NCBI GenBank assembly: GCA_900473795.1
Contig: UCMT01000007.1
Coordinates: forward strand, 62,001 to 126,000
Direction: 5' to 3'
DNA from: Hyphomicrobiales bacterium
GTDB taxonomy: Bacteria > Pseudomonadota > Alphaproteobacteria > Rhizobiales > Rhizobiaceae
Length of the DNA: 64,000 nucleotides
The translations under genes were made by a program, and so were the position numbers. Positions 54,243-64,000 of the stretch are shown here, one piece after another (within the stretch, counting starts at the first letter, position 1; each line of letters begins with the position of its first letter). A model generated the notes under the pieces. The model was not told where the DNA came from. It searched no databases and worked only from the letters and a program-made list of their open reading frames with translations.

Positions 54243-55663
54243 TTTCGCCCTCCTCCAAGCGTTGAGTTCATTATTTGTGTGAATGGCCGGGAGCCTTGCT
54301 GGCCATTGCCACCACGGCGGCCTTCATCGTTCTGGTTGAGCAAGCTCTTGACAGCCGGCGAGGCAATGACTTCGCCGCGCTGCGCCAGCGCCTCGTGGTT
54401 GGCCACGATGTCGTCGAGCTTGTAGAGGTAGTTGACCATCAGGCCGTGTGCCTGCTGCAGGGCCTTGGTCGAGCGGTCACCGAGAAAATTCAGTCTTTCC
54501 AGTCGAGCGCCGTTGCCGAGATGGAAGCGGGCGACCGGATCGACGGGGCGCCCCTCCGGCGTCCGTTCGATGAGGAAATAGCGCGCCGCAAGAGGCAGCA
54601 ACACGCGTTCCACTCCGGCTGCCATATCATCGTTGTCAGCCCAGCTCGGATCATCCAGCAACAGCAGCGTTTCGCGGGCCGCTTCCGGCAGCAGCCTGTC
54701 GGCGGCCGAGGCCCGTGCCTTGGCGAGCCAACGGGCAAAGCCCGGAACGGGCGAAAGCGTGACGAAATTCTTCAGGCCGGGCAGGTCTCTGCGCAAGTCA
54801 TCGACGACCTGCTTGATCAGGAAGTTGCCGAACGAAATTCCCCGCAAGCCATCCTGGCAGTTGGAAATCGAGTAGAAGACAGCCGTGGTCGCCTCGTCGG
54901 GATTGATCTGCTCCCTGCCCTCGTCGAGGACATCTGCGATCGCGCTCGGCACAGATCGCGTAAGCGCCACCTCGACGAACACGAGCGGCTCGTCGGCCAG
55001 TCGGGGGTGAAAGAAGGCAAAGCATCGACGGTCGGCCGGCGCCAAACGACGGCGCAACTCCTCCCAGCCGGCGATCTCGTGCACAGCCTCGTATTTGATG
55101 ATCTTTTCGAGGATGGAAGCCGGCGTCGACCAGTCGATGGGTCGCAGCGTCAGGAAGCCGCGATTAAACCAGGAACTGAACAAATGTGTAAAGTCGGCGT
55201 CAAGCGCATGATATCCGGCGGATTGGTCTTTGGAAGCGAGAAGTTGCTGACGCATGCGGACGAGCTTGGCGGTCCCGTTCGGCGCGTGATTTAATCGGCG
55301 CAGGAGCTCCTGTCGCCGCGGCTCGGCTGCCTGGTGGAGAGCAATGATCGCGGCAGAGCTCTTCTCGGCCTCGTAATTTTCAATCGCGCGATCGAGTATG
55401 GTCGTGTCGGCTCCGAACTTTTCATGAAGCATATCGAGAAATGTCTGAGCGTTCTCGTTTTCGAGCGCGCCCCAGCGATCGAGTATTTCGGCCGCAAGCG
55501 CCATGCCCGAAGCTTCGCCACGGCTCGACAGCAGCATTTCACAGAGTGTCTGGAGATCGACCTTGGCTGGGACCTGTGTGGCGCGCGAGCCAGAAAACAG
55601 AAGCTGGCGTCCGCGATCCGTGATGCTCTGTAGCATGTCAGTGAAGAAGGAAGCCTCAGACAT
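54239..55663 (-). CDS. matA: Malonyl-CoA decarboxylase MatA
   Basis: A 474-residue malonyl-CoA decarboxylase that makes acetyl-CoA and CO2. The N-terminal helical domain (to about residue 180) is followed by the GNAT-like catalytic domain with CFAFFHPRLADEPLVFVEVAL, AVFYSISNCQDGLRGISFGN (with the catalytic Ser) and a late VARFHLGNGARLERLNF carrying the catalytic histidine. An ATG with AGGAGAAA upstream is used. First gene of the matABC operon; the promoter region is shared with divergent matR. Confidence 0.94.
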   Translation of the reverse strand: MSEASFFTDMLQSITDRGRQLLFSGSRATQVPAKVDLQTLCEMLLSSRGEASGMALAAEILDRWGALENENAQTFLDMLHEKFGADTTILDRAIENYEAEKSSAAIIALHQAAEPRRQELLRRLNHAPNGTAKLVRMRQQLLASKDQSAGYHALDADFTHLFSSWFNRGFLTLRPIDWSTPASILEKIIKYEAVHEIAGWEELRRRLAPADRRCFAFFHPRLADEPLVFVEVALTRSVPSAIADVLDEGREQINPDEATTAVFYSISNCQDGLRGISFGNFLIKQVVDDLRRDLPGLKNFVTLSPVPGFARWLAKARASAADRLLPEAARETLLLLDDPSWADNDDMAAGVERVLLPLAARYFLIERTPEGRPVDPVARFHLGNGARLERLNFLGDRSTKALQQAHGLMVNYLYKLDDIVANHEALAQRGEVIASPAVKSLLNQNDEGRRGGNGQQGSRPFTQIMNSTLGGGRK

Positions 55664-55779
55664 GCCATTTCTCCTCTCTTTTACCGGCCGGCCAGCGCGA
55701 AGGGTTTGACGGCTGCTTCCCCTCGTCGGATTTCATCGGTAGTATGTAGAATGGCACGCTTCGTACACGACGTCAATCA

Positions 55780-55793
55780 TCGTGTATACAAGA
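55780..55793. promoter_or_regulatory. MatR operator matO
   Basis: TCGTGTATACAAGA is the reverse complement of TCTTGTATACACGA, the motif I recall as the MatR binding site of Rhizobium leguminosarum bv. trifolii. It lies between divergent matA and matR, 31 bp upstream of matR. Confidence 0.85.
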
Positions 55794-55823
55794 GTAACAT
55801 TTGTGTATTAGGAAAGTGAAAGA

Positions 55824-56474
55824 ATGTCCGAGAATGTCGGCCGATGGCTTCGGGATGAGATTGAAAATGCAATTCTTTCCAACGAGTTCTCACCTGGTGA
55901 GCGGCTCGACGAAATGGTGCTTGCCACCCGTTTCGGAGTCTCCCGCACGCCGGTGCGCGAGGCGCTGATGCAGCTTGACGCCATTGGTCTGATAGAAATC
56001 CGTCCGCGCCGGGGTGCCGTCGTCATCGATCCGGGGCCGCACCGGATCTATCAGATGTTTGAAGTAATGGCGGAGCTTGAGGGCCTGGCCGGGTCCCTCG
56101 CCGCTCGACGGCTGGATGAGGAGTCCCGAGAAGCGATCGCGGCCACCCACAGCCGCTGCGAGCAATCAGCGAGTGCCGGTGATAGCGACGCCTATTATTA
56201 TGCGAACGAGGAGTTCCACAAGGCCATCTATGCGGCGAGCCGAAGCGATTTCCTTGAGGAGCAATGTGTACAACTGCATCGACGCCTTCGACCTTATCGC
56301 CGCCTCCAATTGCGAGTGCGCAATCGCCTATCGACATCTTTCTCGGAACATTGCGCCATCGTTGATGCAATTTTTGCCGGGGATGGAGATGAAGCCCGCC
56401 GCCTGCTTCGAGGCCACGTCGGCATCCAGGGTGAGAGGTTCAGCGATCTGGTCGCAAGCATGGCGGCCAGATGA
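55824..56474 (+). CDS. matR: GntR/FadR-family regulator MatR
   Basis: A 216-residue GntR regulator of the FadR subgroup. The winged helix covers residues 5-70 (FSPGERLDEMVLATRFGVSRTPVREALMQL without a break, listed here only by its ends) and an FCD ligand domain follows (about 78-205) with FHKAIYAASR. It is divergent from matA and preceded by a matO site. In rhizobia MatR represses matABC and malonate relieves repression. AGGAAAG precedes the start. Confidence 0.9.
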   Translation: MSENVGRWLRDEIENAILSNEFSPGERLDEMVLATRFGVSRTPVREALMQLDAIGLIEIRPRRGAVVIDPGPHRIYQMFEVMAELEGLAGSLAARRLDEESREAIAATHSRCEQSASAGDSDAYYYANEEFHKAIYAASRSDFLEEQCVQLHRRLRPYRRLQLRVRNRLSTSFSEHCAIVDAIFAGDGDEARRLLRGHVGIQGERFSDLVASMAAR

Positions 56475-56858
56475 TTTCGAACGGGGACCTATGACATAAT
56501 CAACGCAATATATTTCCTGTTCAGTATCAAGTAGTCTAGCCGACCAAATTCCTGTGATGAATGCAGGATGGCCGGTTCTCGGTTGACGTTTTCCGGTGAC
56601 ACGCTCGTCGGCTTCCCCTTCCCCCGCGGATGTCCAAGCCATGCAGCTTCGCAGTTTATGAATCGAACCCGCAACGAATTCGTGTCGTTTGCCATTGAGG
56701 GTTCCTTGTTCCAGCAATACCGGCACGTTGAGTTTTTATGGACCGTTTAGCCACCATATGGGCTATTTATGAACCAAATCCTCGTGAGTACTCGACTTTT
56801 CCGCCTTTCACATCTAATGAGCTTTTAATCGACCGTAAGGCCACTACGCGATCTATTT
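56475..56858. other. Lower-GC region upstream of hipBA
   Basis: No gene is recognised in this 384-bp stretch. Its second half holds the direct repeats listed separately and presumably the hipBA promoter. Confidence 0.5.
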
Positions 56859-56870
56859 ATGGACCAAAAA
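56731..56870 (+). repeat. Imperfect 50-bp direct repeats, likely HipB control sites
   Basis: Two 50-bp units (56731-56780 and 56821-56870), 90 bp apart, match at about 34 of 50 positions. Both carry GACCGT near the start and CTATTTATGRACCAAA near the end. The decamer TTTATGRACC occurs at 56735-56744, 56766-56775 and 56856-56865; the last copy overlaps the hipB start codon. Repeated boxes before a toxin-antitoxin pair suggest autoregulation. Confidence 0.55.
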
Positions 56871-57209
56871 ATGGCAAAGCCGGAAACCAGGCCCTATTCT
56901 TCCTATAGCCGCGACGCATTAGCTTTGCTGGCGCAATTAATCAGGCGCGCGCGGATTGACAGACAGCTGACGACCCAGGAGTTGGCGGATCGCGTCGGAA
57001 TTTCCCGCGGCCTTGTTCAAAGGATCGAGCGGGGCGATCCCGGCTGCGCTATTGGCGCTGTCTTCGAGGCTGCCGCAATCGTTGGGGTGCGGCTCTTCGA
57101 TGCGGATCAGCGGATCCTTATAGCTCAGCTCTCCGCCAATAACGCGGTCCTCACCCTGATGCCGAAATCCGTGCGCCACTCAACCGGGAAGGTGAAAGAT
57201 GACTTCTGA
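56859..57209 (+). CDS. hipB: HipB-like XRE antitoxin
   Basis: A 116-residue DNA-binding protein with an XRE helix-turn-helix (LTTQELADRVGISRGLVQRI, about residues 39-58, then ERGDPGCAIGAVFEAA). It should neutralise the HipA kinase and repress the operon. The end overlaps hipA by 11 bp. Two possible starts exist, ATG at 56859 (inside a repeat box) and ATG at 56871 (MAKPETR); neither has a strong ribosome site. Confidence 0.85.
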   Translation: MDQKMAKPETRPYSSYSRDALALLAQLIRRARIDRQLTTQELADRVGISRGLVQRIERGDPGCAIGAVFEAAAIVGVRLFDADQRILIAQLSANNAVLTLMPKSVRHSTGKVKDDF

Positions 57210-58479
57210 TCCTCGATACACGGAGGCTTACGTCTGGACATGGCTACCGGGGGCGACGGAGCCGGTGGTGGCCGGGCGCCTCGCCCGTGAGGGCACCAAT
57301 CTGCTTTTCAACTATGGGCGCAGCTATCTCGATCGGCCAGACGCGATTTCCCTCTACGATCCGGAACTTCCACTCCGCGCCGGCATTCTTCCGCTTCCCG
57401 TCGGCCTGTCGATGCCCAATTGCCTGCGGGACGCAGCACCCGACGCCTGGGGTCGGCGGGTCATCATCAATCGCATAGTGAGATCCAATGCAAAGCTTGC
57501 GGATCCGGCTGATTTCGACGAGCTGACCTACCTTCTGGAATCCGGCTCCGACAGGGTCGGTGCACTTGATTTCCAGCTATCGCCCTCAAAATACGTGCCG
57601 CGGGCGGCGTCGGCGGCACCGCTGGAGGAACTGCTCGACGCCGCACGCCTAGTTGAAGAAGGCGTGCCGTTGACGCCAGAGCTCGATGCCGCTCTTCTCA
57701 ACGGCAGTTCGATCGGAGGAGCAAGACCGAAGGCCCTGATCGACGACGGCGACCAGAAGTATATCGCCAAATTTTCCGCGCAGGCCGACGTTTATAGCGT
57801 GGTGAAGGCGGAATTCATCGCCATGCGGCTGGCCGCGCTGGCCGGTATTGATGTCGCTCCGGTCAGGCTCACACGATCCGCCGGAAAGGATGTGCTACTG
57901 ATCCAGCGCTTCGACCGTGAACGAACCGGCAACAGCTGTAGACGCCTTGCGATGGTGTCTGCCCTGACCTTGCTTGGCCTCGACGAGATGATGGCGCGCT
58001 ACGCAAGCTACCAGGAACTGGCGACGATCATCCGGCACCGTTTCACGGAACCCAAGGCGACATTGCGAGAGCTGTTTTCTCGGCTCGTCTTCAACGTCCT
58101 GTGCGGCAACACCGATGATCATGCGCGCAATCACGCTGCCTTCTGGAATGGTTCGGTACTTTCTCTGACCCCGGCTTACGATATCTGCCCGCAGGGGCGG
58201 ACCGGCCAGGAAGCGAGTCAGGCAATGTTGATCGACGGCGACCGGCGCTCAAGCCAGCTGGCGACCTGCCTCGACGCAGCACCAAGTTTTCTGATCTCTC
58301 GGGATGACGCCGAAGCGATTGCCGCCGACCAGATCAAAACCATTCAGGACAACTGGGATGCCGTTTGCGAGGAGGCATCGCTGCAGCAGATCGACAAAAG
58401 CCTTTTCTGGCGCCGGCAGTTCCTGAATGCCTTTGCTTTCGAAGGCGCCCCTGACGCTCTAGCGCAATTGGCCAAATGA
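57199..58479 (+). CDS. hipA: HipA-like serine/threonine kinase toxin
   Basis: A 426-residue HipA-domain kinase. Features are an N-terminal couple_hipA-like domain, the phosphate-binding loop GSSIGGARPKALI (about 173-185), the ATP-binding lysine in KYIAKFSAQ, the catalytic NTDDHARNHA (about 303-312) and the metal-binding LTPAYDICP. HipA toxins phosphorylate aminoacyl-tRNA synthetases or other targets and arrest growth; the target here is unknown. The gene is intact. Confidence 0.9.
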   Translation: MTSDPRYTEAYVWTWLPGATEPVVAGRLAREGTNLLFNYGRSYLDRPDAISLYDPELPLRAGILPLPVGLSMPNCLRDAAPDAWGRRVIINRIVRSNAKLADPADFDELTYLLESGSDRVGALDFQLSPSKYVPRAASAAPLEELLDAARLVEEGVPLTPELDAALLNGSSIGGARPKALIDDGDQKYIAKFSAQADVYSVVKAEFIAMRLAALAGIDVAPVRLTRSAGKDVLLIQRFDRERTGNSCRRLAMVSALTLLGLDEMMARYASYQELATIIRHRFTEPKATLRELFSRLVFNVLCGNTDDHARNHAAFWNGSVLSLTPAYDICPQGRTGQEASQAMLIDGDRRSSQLATCLDAAPSFLISRDDAEAIAADQIKTIQDNWDAVCEEASLQQIDKSLFWRRQFLNAFAFEGAPDALAQLAK

Positions 58480-58837
58480 ACCCGTCCTCGAAGCCACCGG
58501 CACAACGCATCCGGCGCTCTCCGGCGCTCAGAGATTGTAGGTCTCGATTTGAAAGCCAATCAGACGGAAGACGGCTGCGGCTGGATCGAGATCTTCGACA
58601 AGGGCATGCTTGTCACCCTGCGAGGTAAGACCGGATGGCGGGAGGTTGGAGTCGGCCACGGTTCGTCCGATGCCTGGGTGATCTGGTCAACGTCACATAT
58701 GGCGAAGGTGCCGGATCGCAGGCCAAGCTGGCGATCGAATGACTTGCGCTCACGTCTCCTCGTTTCGCTGAGCAAGCGCTCACAGCTGTTGGTCGCAATT
58801 GATGTGGTTGTCGACCAGCAGTCGGTAACCTGGCACC
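58480..58837. other. About 360 bp between hipA and dnaE2 without a firm gene
   Basis: A plus-strand frame from a TTG at 58549 reads DGCGWIEIFDKGMLVTLRGK and looks partly coding, and a minus-strand frame overlaps it (58560-58775). Neither has a recognised domain or good start signal, so no gene is called. Confidence 0.35.
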
Positions 58838-61800
58838 TTAGTGAAAATTCCGGCTCTTGATCTTCAGGGTATCGATATGAAGATCCGGCACAAACATATC
58901 TCTCGGCCGAAGCCCCGGCGCCAGCCGTTCGCGGGAATCCGGACTTCCCGGAGAGCCGTGCGCGAACTCGTCGCCGCGGCCGGTCGGCGGCCGGAATTCA
59001 CCGTCGCGCTCGCTAAGGCACGACAGATCGGCCGAGAGATCGAAGAGCTGCTGAGCGACCAAGTGTACCACGTCGCCTTCCCGCTGGATCCTACCATTGA
59101 TCGCCATCATGCTGGCGCCGAGCACCACCCTGCGCGACCGCTCGAAGAGCTTTGGCCAGACGACAACGTTGGCAACACCGGTCTCGTCCTCCATGGTGAT
59201 GAACATGACACCCTTCGCAGACCCCGGTCGCTGGCGCACCAGCACCAGACCGGCGGCCATCAGCCATTGCCCGTCACGCGCGCCCATCGCCTCGGCGCAG
59301 GTGACGATCCGACGCCTGACGAGGTCGCCGCGCAGAAAGCTCAAGGGATGCTGCCGAAGGGTCAGACCCGTATGGCTGTAATCCTCGACGACGTTGTGGC
59401 CTTCGGTCATTTGCCGCAGCTCGACCTCCGGCTCCTGCTGCTCGGCGATGGCCCGTGCCTCCTGTTCCGCCGCGGCGGTGAACAGCGGCAATGGCTCGTC
59501 ACGCAACGCCTTGATTGCCCAGAGCGCATCCCGTCGCTCGAGACGTAGGGACGGCAGGAAAGCATCGGCTTCGGCAAGCTCGACCAGCGAGGCAACGGGT
59601 ACGCCCGAGCGCCGCCACATGTCGTCAACCGATGCGAAGGGGTCATCGGTGCGGGAGGCAACGATGCGCGCCGCGTGGGCTGTCGCCAGACCGCGCACCA
59701 GACTGATGCCGAGCCGCACTGCATGCCGGTCCGTGCCTTCGACGGGCTCGAGCGTGCAGTCCCAGCGCGAACGGTTGACGCAGACGGGACGGATCTCAAC
59801 ACCGTGTTTCCTCGCGTCGGCGACAATCTGCGCGGGAGCATAAAATCCCATCGGCTGTGAGTTCAGAAGCGCCGCGCAGAAGACATCGGGAAAATGGCAT
59901 TTCACGTAATTGGAGGCATAGGCGATCAGCGCGAAGGAGGCGGCATGGCTTTCGGGGAAGCCATAGGAGCCGAAGCCTTCGAGCTGGCTGAATGTCTTCT
60001 CAGCGAATTCCGGCGTATAGCCGTTCCGGATCATTCCGGAGACGAGCTTGTCCTTGAAACGCGAAACGCCACCCGTGAACTTGAAGGTCGCCATGGATTT
60101 CCGGAGCTGGTCGGCTTCGCCACCCGTAAACCCCGCACAGACCATTGCCACCTTCATTGCCGACTCCTGAAACAGTGGCACGCCCAGTGTCTTGTGGAGG
60201 ACCGCCTCCAGTTCGGGCGTCGGGTACTCGACCTTCTCCTTGCCTTCGCGCCGGCGCAGATACGGATGCACCATGTCGCCCTGGATCGGCCCGGGGCGGA
60301 CGATCGCCACCTGGATGACGAGATCGTAGAAGGTCCTGGGTTTCATGCGTGGCAGCATGGACATCTGCGCGCGGGATTCGATCTGGAAGGTGCCGAGCGT
60401 ATCGGCCCTGCGGATCATCGCATAGGTCGCCGGATCTTCCTGCGGGATCGTCGCAAGGTCGAGATCCTCATGCGTGTGCTCATTGATCAGGGCGAAGGCC
60501 TTCGCCATGCAGGTGAGCATCCCGAGTGCCAAGACGTCGACTTTCATGAATTTCAACGCCTCGATATCGTCCTTGTCCCATTCGATCACCTGCCGGTCGA
60601 CCATGGTCGCCGGCTCGATCGGCACCAGATCATCGAGCCTGTCATGGGTGAGGACGAAACCGCCGGGATGCTGGCCGAGATGGCGCGGTGCGCCCATCAA
60701 CTGCCGGGCAAGCCGTAGCGTCAGGGCGAGACGCCGGTCCTCCGGATTGAGGCCGAGGTCGCGGACCTGGCGCTCGCCGACCGTTTCCGACCAGGACCAG
60801 ATGCCGGACGACAGCGCCTTGATCAGATCCTCCGGCAAACCCAGCGCCTTGCCGACATCGCGGATGGCGCCCTTGGCACGATAGCGCGTGACGGTCGAGC
60901 AGAGTGCTGCCTTATCGTGGCCGTAGGTCCTGTAGATCCACTGGATCACCTCCTCGCGCCTCTCGTGTTCGAAATCGACGTCAATGTCGGGCGGCTCGTC
61001 GCGTTCCTGGGAGACAAAGCGCTCGAACAGGAGATCGTTGGTGTCGGGGTCGATCGAGGTGACGCCGAGCACATAGCAGACGGCGGAATTGGCGGCCGAT
61101 CCCCTGCCCTGGCATAAAATGCCCTGCGATCTGGCATACCGGACGATCGAGAAGACGGTCAGGAAGTAGGGCGCGTATTTCATCGTCTCGATCAGAGCAA
61201 GCTCATGGCGGATGGTCCTCTCGACATGCGCCGGCAGACCTTCGGGATAACGTGTCCTGACGCCCTCCCAGGTGTAATGCTCCAGCGACTGCTGCGCCGT
61301 CATGCCAGGGATCAGCGCCTCTTCGGGGTATTGATAGACCAGCTCCTCGAGCGAGAACCTGCAGCGCTCGACGATCTCCATCGTCCGCGCCAGTGCTTCC
61401 GGGTAGCGGGGAAAGAGACGAGCCATTTCTTCCGGGGGCTTCAGATAACGGTCGGCGTGCCGCTCGCGCTCGAAACCGACATCATCAATGGTGGTGCCGG
61501 TGCGGATGCAGGTGACGACATCCTGCAGCTGCCGGCGACCGGGTTCATGAAACAGCACATCATTGGTGACGACCGTCTTTACCCGGTGCTTTACCGCCAG
61601 GTTCGACAACTCATGCAGTCGAAGCTGATCGTTGGGGCGGCGGCGCAGGCAGAGCGCGACATAGGCGCGGTCACCAAAGACCGCGGCCATCTTCCTGAGC
61701 TGCATGGCGCAGGCGTCATCGGCCAAGTCTGGCACGAGAACGCCGATCAGGCCCTCGGCATACAGCGACACGTCATCGAGATGCAGAATGCACTTTGCTT

Positions 61801-62101
61801 TCCCTCCGCGGCCTTTTCCCAAGGTCAGCAGGCGCGTCAGCCGCGAATAGGCGGCACGGTCGGTCGGGTAGACGAGGATCGACATGCCGTCCTGGAGATC
61901 GAGCCGGCAGCCGACGACGAGCCGAAGGCCAGTGGCGCGCGAGGCCTCCAGCGCCCGGACGATACCGGCCAGGCTGTTGCGGTCGACGACGCCGAGCGCT
62001 TCGATGCCCATGAGTTTTGCAGTCGCAAACAGTTCCTCCGCGGGGCTTGCGCCGCGGAGGAACGAGAAATGGGTGGTGACCTGAAGCTCGGCGTAGCGCA
62101 T
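58838..62101 (-). CDS. dnaE2: Error-prone DNA polymerase DnaE2 (ImuC)
   Basis: A 1087-residue C-family DNA polymerase used in damage-induced mutagenesis. The N-terminal PHP domain (residues 1-200, [19 protein letters not shown]) is followed by the polymerase core with [17 protein letters not shown] and [19 protein letters not shown] (catalytic aspartates). An HhH region and an OB-fold ([20 protein letters not shown]) complete it. Start at 62101 overlaps the imuB stop by one base. It works with ImuA and ImuB at the replication fork as an SOS mutasome. Confidence 0.96.
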   Translation of the reverse strand: MRYAELQVTTHFSFLRGASPAEELFATAKLMGIEALGVVDRNSLAGIVRALEASRATGLRLVVGCRLDLQDGMSILVYPTDRAAYSRLTRLLTLGKGRGGKAKCILHLDDVSLYAEGLIGVLVPDLADDACAMQLRKMAAVFGDRAYVALCLRRRPNDQLRLHELSNLAVKHRVKTVVTNDVLFHEPGRRQLQDVVTCIRTGTTIDDVGFERERHADRYLKPPEEMARLFPRYPEALARTMEIVERCRFSLEELVYQYPEEALIPGMTAQQSLEHYTWEGVRTRYPEGLPAHVERTIRHELALIETMKYAPYFLTVFSIVRYARSQGILCQGRGSAANSAVCYVLGVTSIDPDTNDLLFERFVSQERDEPPDIDVDFEHERREEVIQWIYRTYGHDKAALCSTVTRYRAKGAIRDVGKALGLPEDLIKALSSGIWSWSETVGERQVRDLGLNPEDRRLALTLRLARQLMGAPRHLGQHPGGFVLTHDRLDDLVPIEPATMVDRQVIEWDKDDIEALKFMKVDVLALGMLTCMAKAFALINEHTHEDLDLATIPQEDPATYAMIRRADTLGTFQIESRAQMSMLPRMKPRTFYDLVIQVAIVRPGPIQGDMVHPYLRRREGKEKVEYPTPELEAVLHKTLGVPLFQESAMKVAMVCAGFTGGEADQLRKSMATFKFTGGVSRFKDKLVSGMIRNGYTPEFAEKTFSQLEGFGSYGFPESHAASFALIAYASNYVKCHFPDVFCAALLNSQPMGFYAPAQIVADARKHGVEIRPVCVNRSRWDCTLEPVEGTDRHAVRLGISLVRGLATAHAARIVASRTDDPFASVDDMWRRSGVPVASLVELAEADAFLPSLRLERRDALWAIKALRDEPLPLFTAAAEQEARAIAEQQEPEVELRQMTEGHNVVEDYSHTGLTLRQHPLSFLRGDLVRRRIVTCAEAMGARDGQWLMAAGLVLVRQRPGSAKGVMFITMEDETGVANVVVWPKLFERSRRVVLGASMMAINGRIQREGDVVHLVAQQLFDLSADLSCLSERDGEFRPPTGRGDEFAHGSPGSPDSRERLAPGLRPRDMFVPDLHIDTLKIKSRNFH

Positions 62102-63615
62102 CACGCAAACACCCCATGAAGGAACCATTTGTGCGATCCGGTGTCCGCATCGACACCATCACCGGATCGAAAAATCCAGAAACGCTCACCGGTATCATCT
62201 TCGACCACGAAGTAATCGCGGACGGCGATCCATTCGGTGCTGCGTTTCCACCATTCGCCAAAGATCCGCTCCGGACCGTCGGCACGCTTCACCCGGCGCC
62301 GCTTGCCATGCCAGGTAAACGAGACCGGCGGATGATCCGGGAGGAGCGCAATCACTTCGATCAGTTCGGGACGCGCCAGAAGCCGGGGCGGCCTCAGCCA
62401 GTGCATCGGCCAGGTGGCGCCATCCTCATCGGCCGTCGGGGCAATCCGCTGGACGCTGCGCTCCGGGACATCGCTCGCGACGGGCGCGACACGGAAAATT
62501 CGCTGACCGCCGCGATTGCCGAGCACGTCGATGAGCGGCGTTACGTCGGTGATTTGCTCTTCAATGAGCGACGACGCCGATTGTGTTTCGACCAGCGACT
62601 CGGCGAGGACGGCGGCCATGCTGAGCCTTTCAATCCCGAAGCCGGGCTCGATCCTCTCGATGCGATCGCGGAAGAGTTTTGTCAGCCAGGCGATGTCGCG
62701 GACGGGCTTGGCCGTACCCACCCGAAGCGCCTGCACGGTGTTATCGACGCGGTGGACAATGAGGTCGGCGCGTCGAACCCCAAGCCCGCGCGTCTCGAGT
62801 TGCAGACAGAGCTGTCGCACGAGGCGAGTGACGTACTTCTCGATGGTCTCGGGTGCGCCGATCGGCTCGGCGAAGGATTTTTGGACCTCGACAAGTTCCG
62901 CCACCCGGATCGGATCAATCGGCTCGGCGACGCGTCCGAACATCTGGTCGAGGCGCCGTCCGACCTCGGGGCCGAAGCGCAGTGTCAATGGCGCCCGTGG
63001 GGTGGCTGCGAGATCAGCGACGGTGGCGAAGCCGAGGGTCCGAAGACCAGCGACGGCCTCGGATGGAAATCGCAGCGACGACAGCGGCAGCCGGTTCACG
63101 GCCTTGGCTGTCTCGCCACGCGCGACGATGACCGTCTTACGACTGGTGGTCCGGGCGAGCGCATGCGCGGCACCCCATGTGTCGGCGATCGCCGCACGGG
63201 CGGCGAGACCTCGACCGCGCAAGCGATTGACGAGACCCGACAGCATCAGTTCCTCGCCGCCCTGAAGATGGTCGGCACCTTCCGTGTCCATGACGATGCC
63301 ATCGGGAGAATCCATGGCAACGACGGGCGAATATTGCGACAAGGCCCAGAGCGTGAGCCGCTCCAGCGCTTGAAGGTCCGCCGCCGGATCCGCATCGATC
63401 ATGATCAGGCGCTGCACCAGCGCCTGCGCCTTCGCCGCCGCCATGCCGACGCGAAGGCCGAGTTTTGTCGCCGCCTGATCGGCCGCCGCAATCCAACGCT
63501 TCGAACCGCTCCTGGCGATCACCACCAGGGGCGTTTCAACGCAAAGCGCGGGATCGGCCCGCCTGATCCGGTCGGTCGGCAGCGTCGGAAGAAAGACAGA
63601 TACGACCCTGGCCAT
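62101..63615 (-). CDS. imuB: ImuB, Y-family polymerase-like mutagenesis protein
   Basis: A 504-residue protein related to Y-family polymerases but lacking the usual N-terminal catalytic acid motif (the start reads [20 protein letters not shown]), as is known for ImuB, which serves as a scaffold binding the beta clamp. A DinB-like finger/thumb region is visible around [20 protein letters not shown]. The start at 63615 has GGAG 7 bases upstream. It overlaps imuA by about 80 bp and dnaE2 by one base. Confidence 0.93.
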   Translation of the reverse strand: MARVVSVFLPTLPTDRIRRADPALCVETPLVVIARSGSKRWIAAADQAATKLGLRVGMAAAKAQALVQRLIMIDADPAADLQALERLTLWALSQYSPVVAMDSPDGIVMDTEGADHLQGGEELMLSGLVNRLRGRGLAARAAIADTWGAAHALARTTSRKTVIVARGETAKAVNRLPLSSLRFPSEAVAGLRTLGFATVADLAATPRAPLTLRFGPEVGRRLDQMFGRVAEPIDPIRVAELVEVQKSFAEPIGAPETIEKYVTRLVRQLCLQLETRGLGVRRADLIVHRVDNTVQALRVGTAKPVRDIAWLTKLFRDRIERIEPGFGIERLSMAAVLAESLVETQSASSLIEEQITDVTPLIDVLGNRGGQRIFRVAPVASDVPERSVQRIAPTADEDGATWPMHWLRPPRLLARPELIEVIALLPDHPPVSFTWHGKRRRVKRADGPERIFGEWWKRSTEWIAVRDYFVVEDDTGERFWIFRSGDGVDADTGSHKWFLHGVFA

Positions 63616-64000
63616 CACATGCTCCGATGATGAATTCACCTCCCTCGCCGGCCCTGACCCGCATCAGCTCTGCCAGCCATCGCGCCCGCCCGATCCCGGG
63701 AACGGCAAGCGGTTCGGAGGGCAGCACCGAGATGCGCCAGCGGGTCGTCGCCGCCGTCGGCATGCCGAAGTCGGAGGCCTCAGTCGGCCGCCTCCACCGG
63801 CGAACGACCAAACCCAATGTCCCTGACTTCTCCGCCGCAAGCTGCAGGCGGCGCGATGCCGTCATCGGCAGGCGCACGAGCTCGGCGACGACAGCGCCGA
63901 GGCCGCCGTAGCGTAAAGCCTCTTCGAAGCTTGCGAGCACCGTCTCTTCCCTGTCGCCTTCAACGAAGATGACGCGGTCGGGGTGAAGGCCGATCTGGGC
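63536..64000 (-). CDS. imuA: ImuA, RecA-like mutagenesis protein, 5' end cut by window edge
   Basis: The C-terminal 154 residues of ImuA. At the edge the frame reads AQIGLHPDRVIFVEGD, then EEALRYGGLGAVVAELVRLP, with MTASRRLQLAAEKSGTLGLV and the WLAELMRVRAGE motif near the C-terminus, matching SOS-linked ImuA/SulA-like proteins. The gene continues beyond the right edge, so the Walker A region and any LexA box are outside the window. Its last 80 bp overlap imuB in another frame. Confidence 0.9.
   Translation of the reverse strand, partial: AQIGLHPDRVIFVEGDREETVLASFEEALRYGGLGAVVAELVRLPMTASRRLQLAAEKSGTLGLVVRRWRRPTEASDFGMPTAATTRWRISVLPSEPLAVPGIGRARWLAELMRVRAGEGGEFIIGACDGQGRICLSSDAADRPDQAGRSRALR

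Noticed and set aside
52755-54425. Plus-strand frame of 556 codons opposite matB
   Set aside because: Antisense shadow of the clearly recognised malonyl-CoA synthetase; high-GC DNA often leaves such frames open.
58549-58860. Plus-strand 103-codon frame after hipA
   Set aside because: Starts with TTG, has no ribosome site and overlaps the 3' end of dnaE2; partly coding-like composition but not enough for a call.
62116-63630. Plus-strand frame of 504 codons opposite imuB
   Set aside because: Mirrors the exact extent of imuB and has no domain; a shadow frame.

Overview
The window looks like accessory DNA (plasmid, chromid or chromosomal island) of a member of the Rhizobiaceae or a close Hyphomicrobiales relative. 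The signs are a rhizobial fixNOQP-fixIS (cbb3 oxidase) operon, a matABC-matR malonate operon whose operator matches the one I recall for Rhizobium leguminosarum bv. trifolii MatR, an imuA-imuB-dnaE2 mutagenesis cassette, and overall high GC. No rRNA, tRNA, CRISPR array or intact insertion sequence was recognised. No replication genes are present, so the replicon type cannot be settled.

Layout. 1-7.6 kb, mostly minus strand: a cut-off small membrane protein, a histidine phosphatase whose 3' end runs into a transposase scrap, an RNase HI, an arsR / flavoprotein / MFS operon, a DUF1254 protein, a P-loop kinase and a small hypothetical protein. 7.8-14.4 kb: two LysR-controlled units (LysR <> MFS-SDR-cyclophilin-like, and LysR <> DJ-1/PfpI-GlcG-like). 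14.4-15.3 kb: a mosaic of gene fragments. 15.4-22.6 kb: ccoNOQP, fixI, fixS and three extra small or uncharacterised membrane-protein genes, without fixG or fixH. 22.6-23.1 kb: a truncated Fic gene.

23.1-47.6 kb is the most interesting part. It holds a complete aerobic nicotinate pathway: nicA-nicB (molybdenum nicotinate dehydrogenase) on the minus strand, and nicC, nicD, nicE, nicF, nicX and nicR on the plus strand, followed by a two-part XdhC/CoxI factor and a MobA-like transferase that probably mature the molybdenum enzyme. Two glycoside hydrolase genes (GH106-like and GH63-like) follow nicB at 2 and 14 bp. Beyond a 390-bp control region lies a collinear unit of a polyamine/cation-type ABC importer, an isochorismatase-type hydrolase, a second NicR-like MarR regulator and a GH3 beta-glucosidase. 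None of the glycosidases has an obvious signal peptide, so they should act on imported material. I infer a system that imports and deglycosylates a conjugated pyridine compound (nicotinate glycosides of plants are one candidate) and degrades the nicotinate to fumarate. Each half has its own pair of palindromic candidate operators.

48-56.5 kb: an MFS carrier, a DMT exporter, about 770 bp of unrecognised DNA, then matC-matB-matA with divergent matR and a matO operator. 56.5-58.5 kb: a hipBA toxin-antitoxin pair preceded by imperfect direct repeats. 58.8-64 kb: dnaE2, imuB and the 3' part of imuA, running off the right edge.
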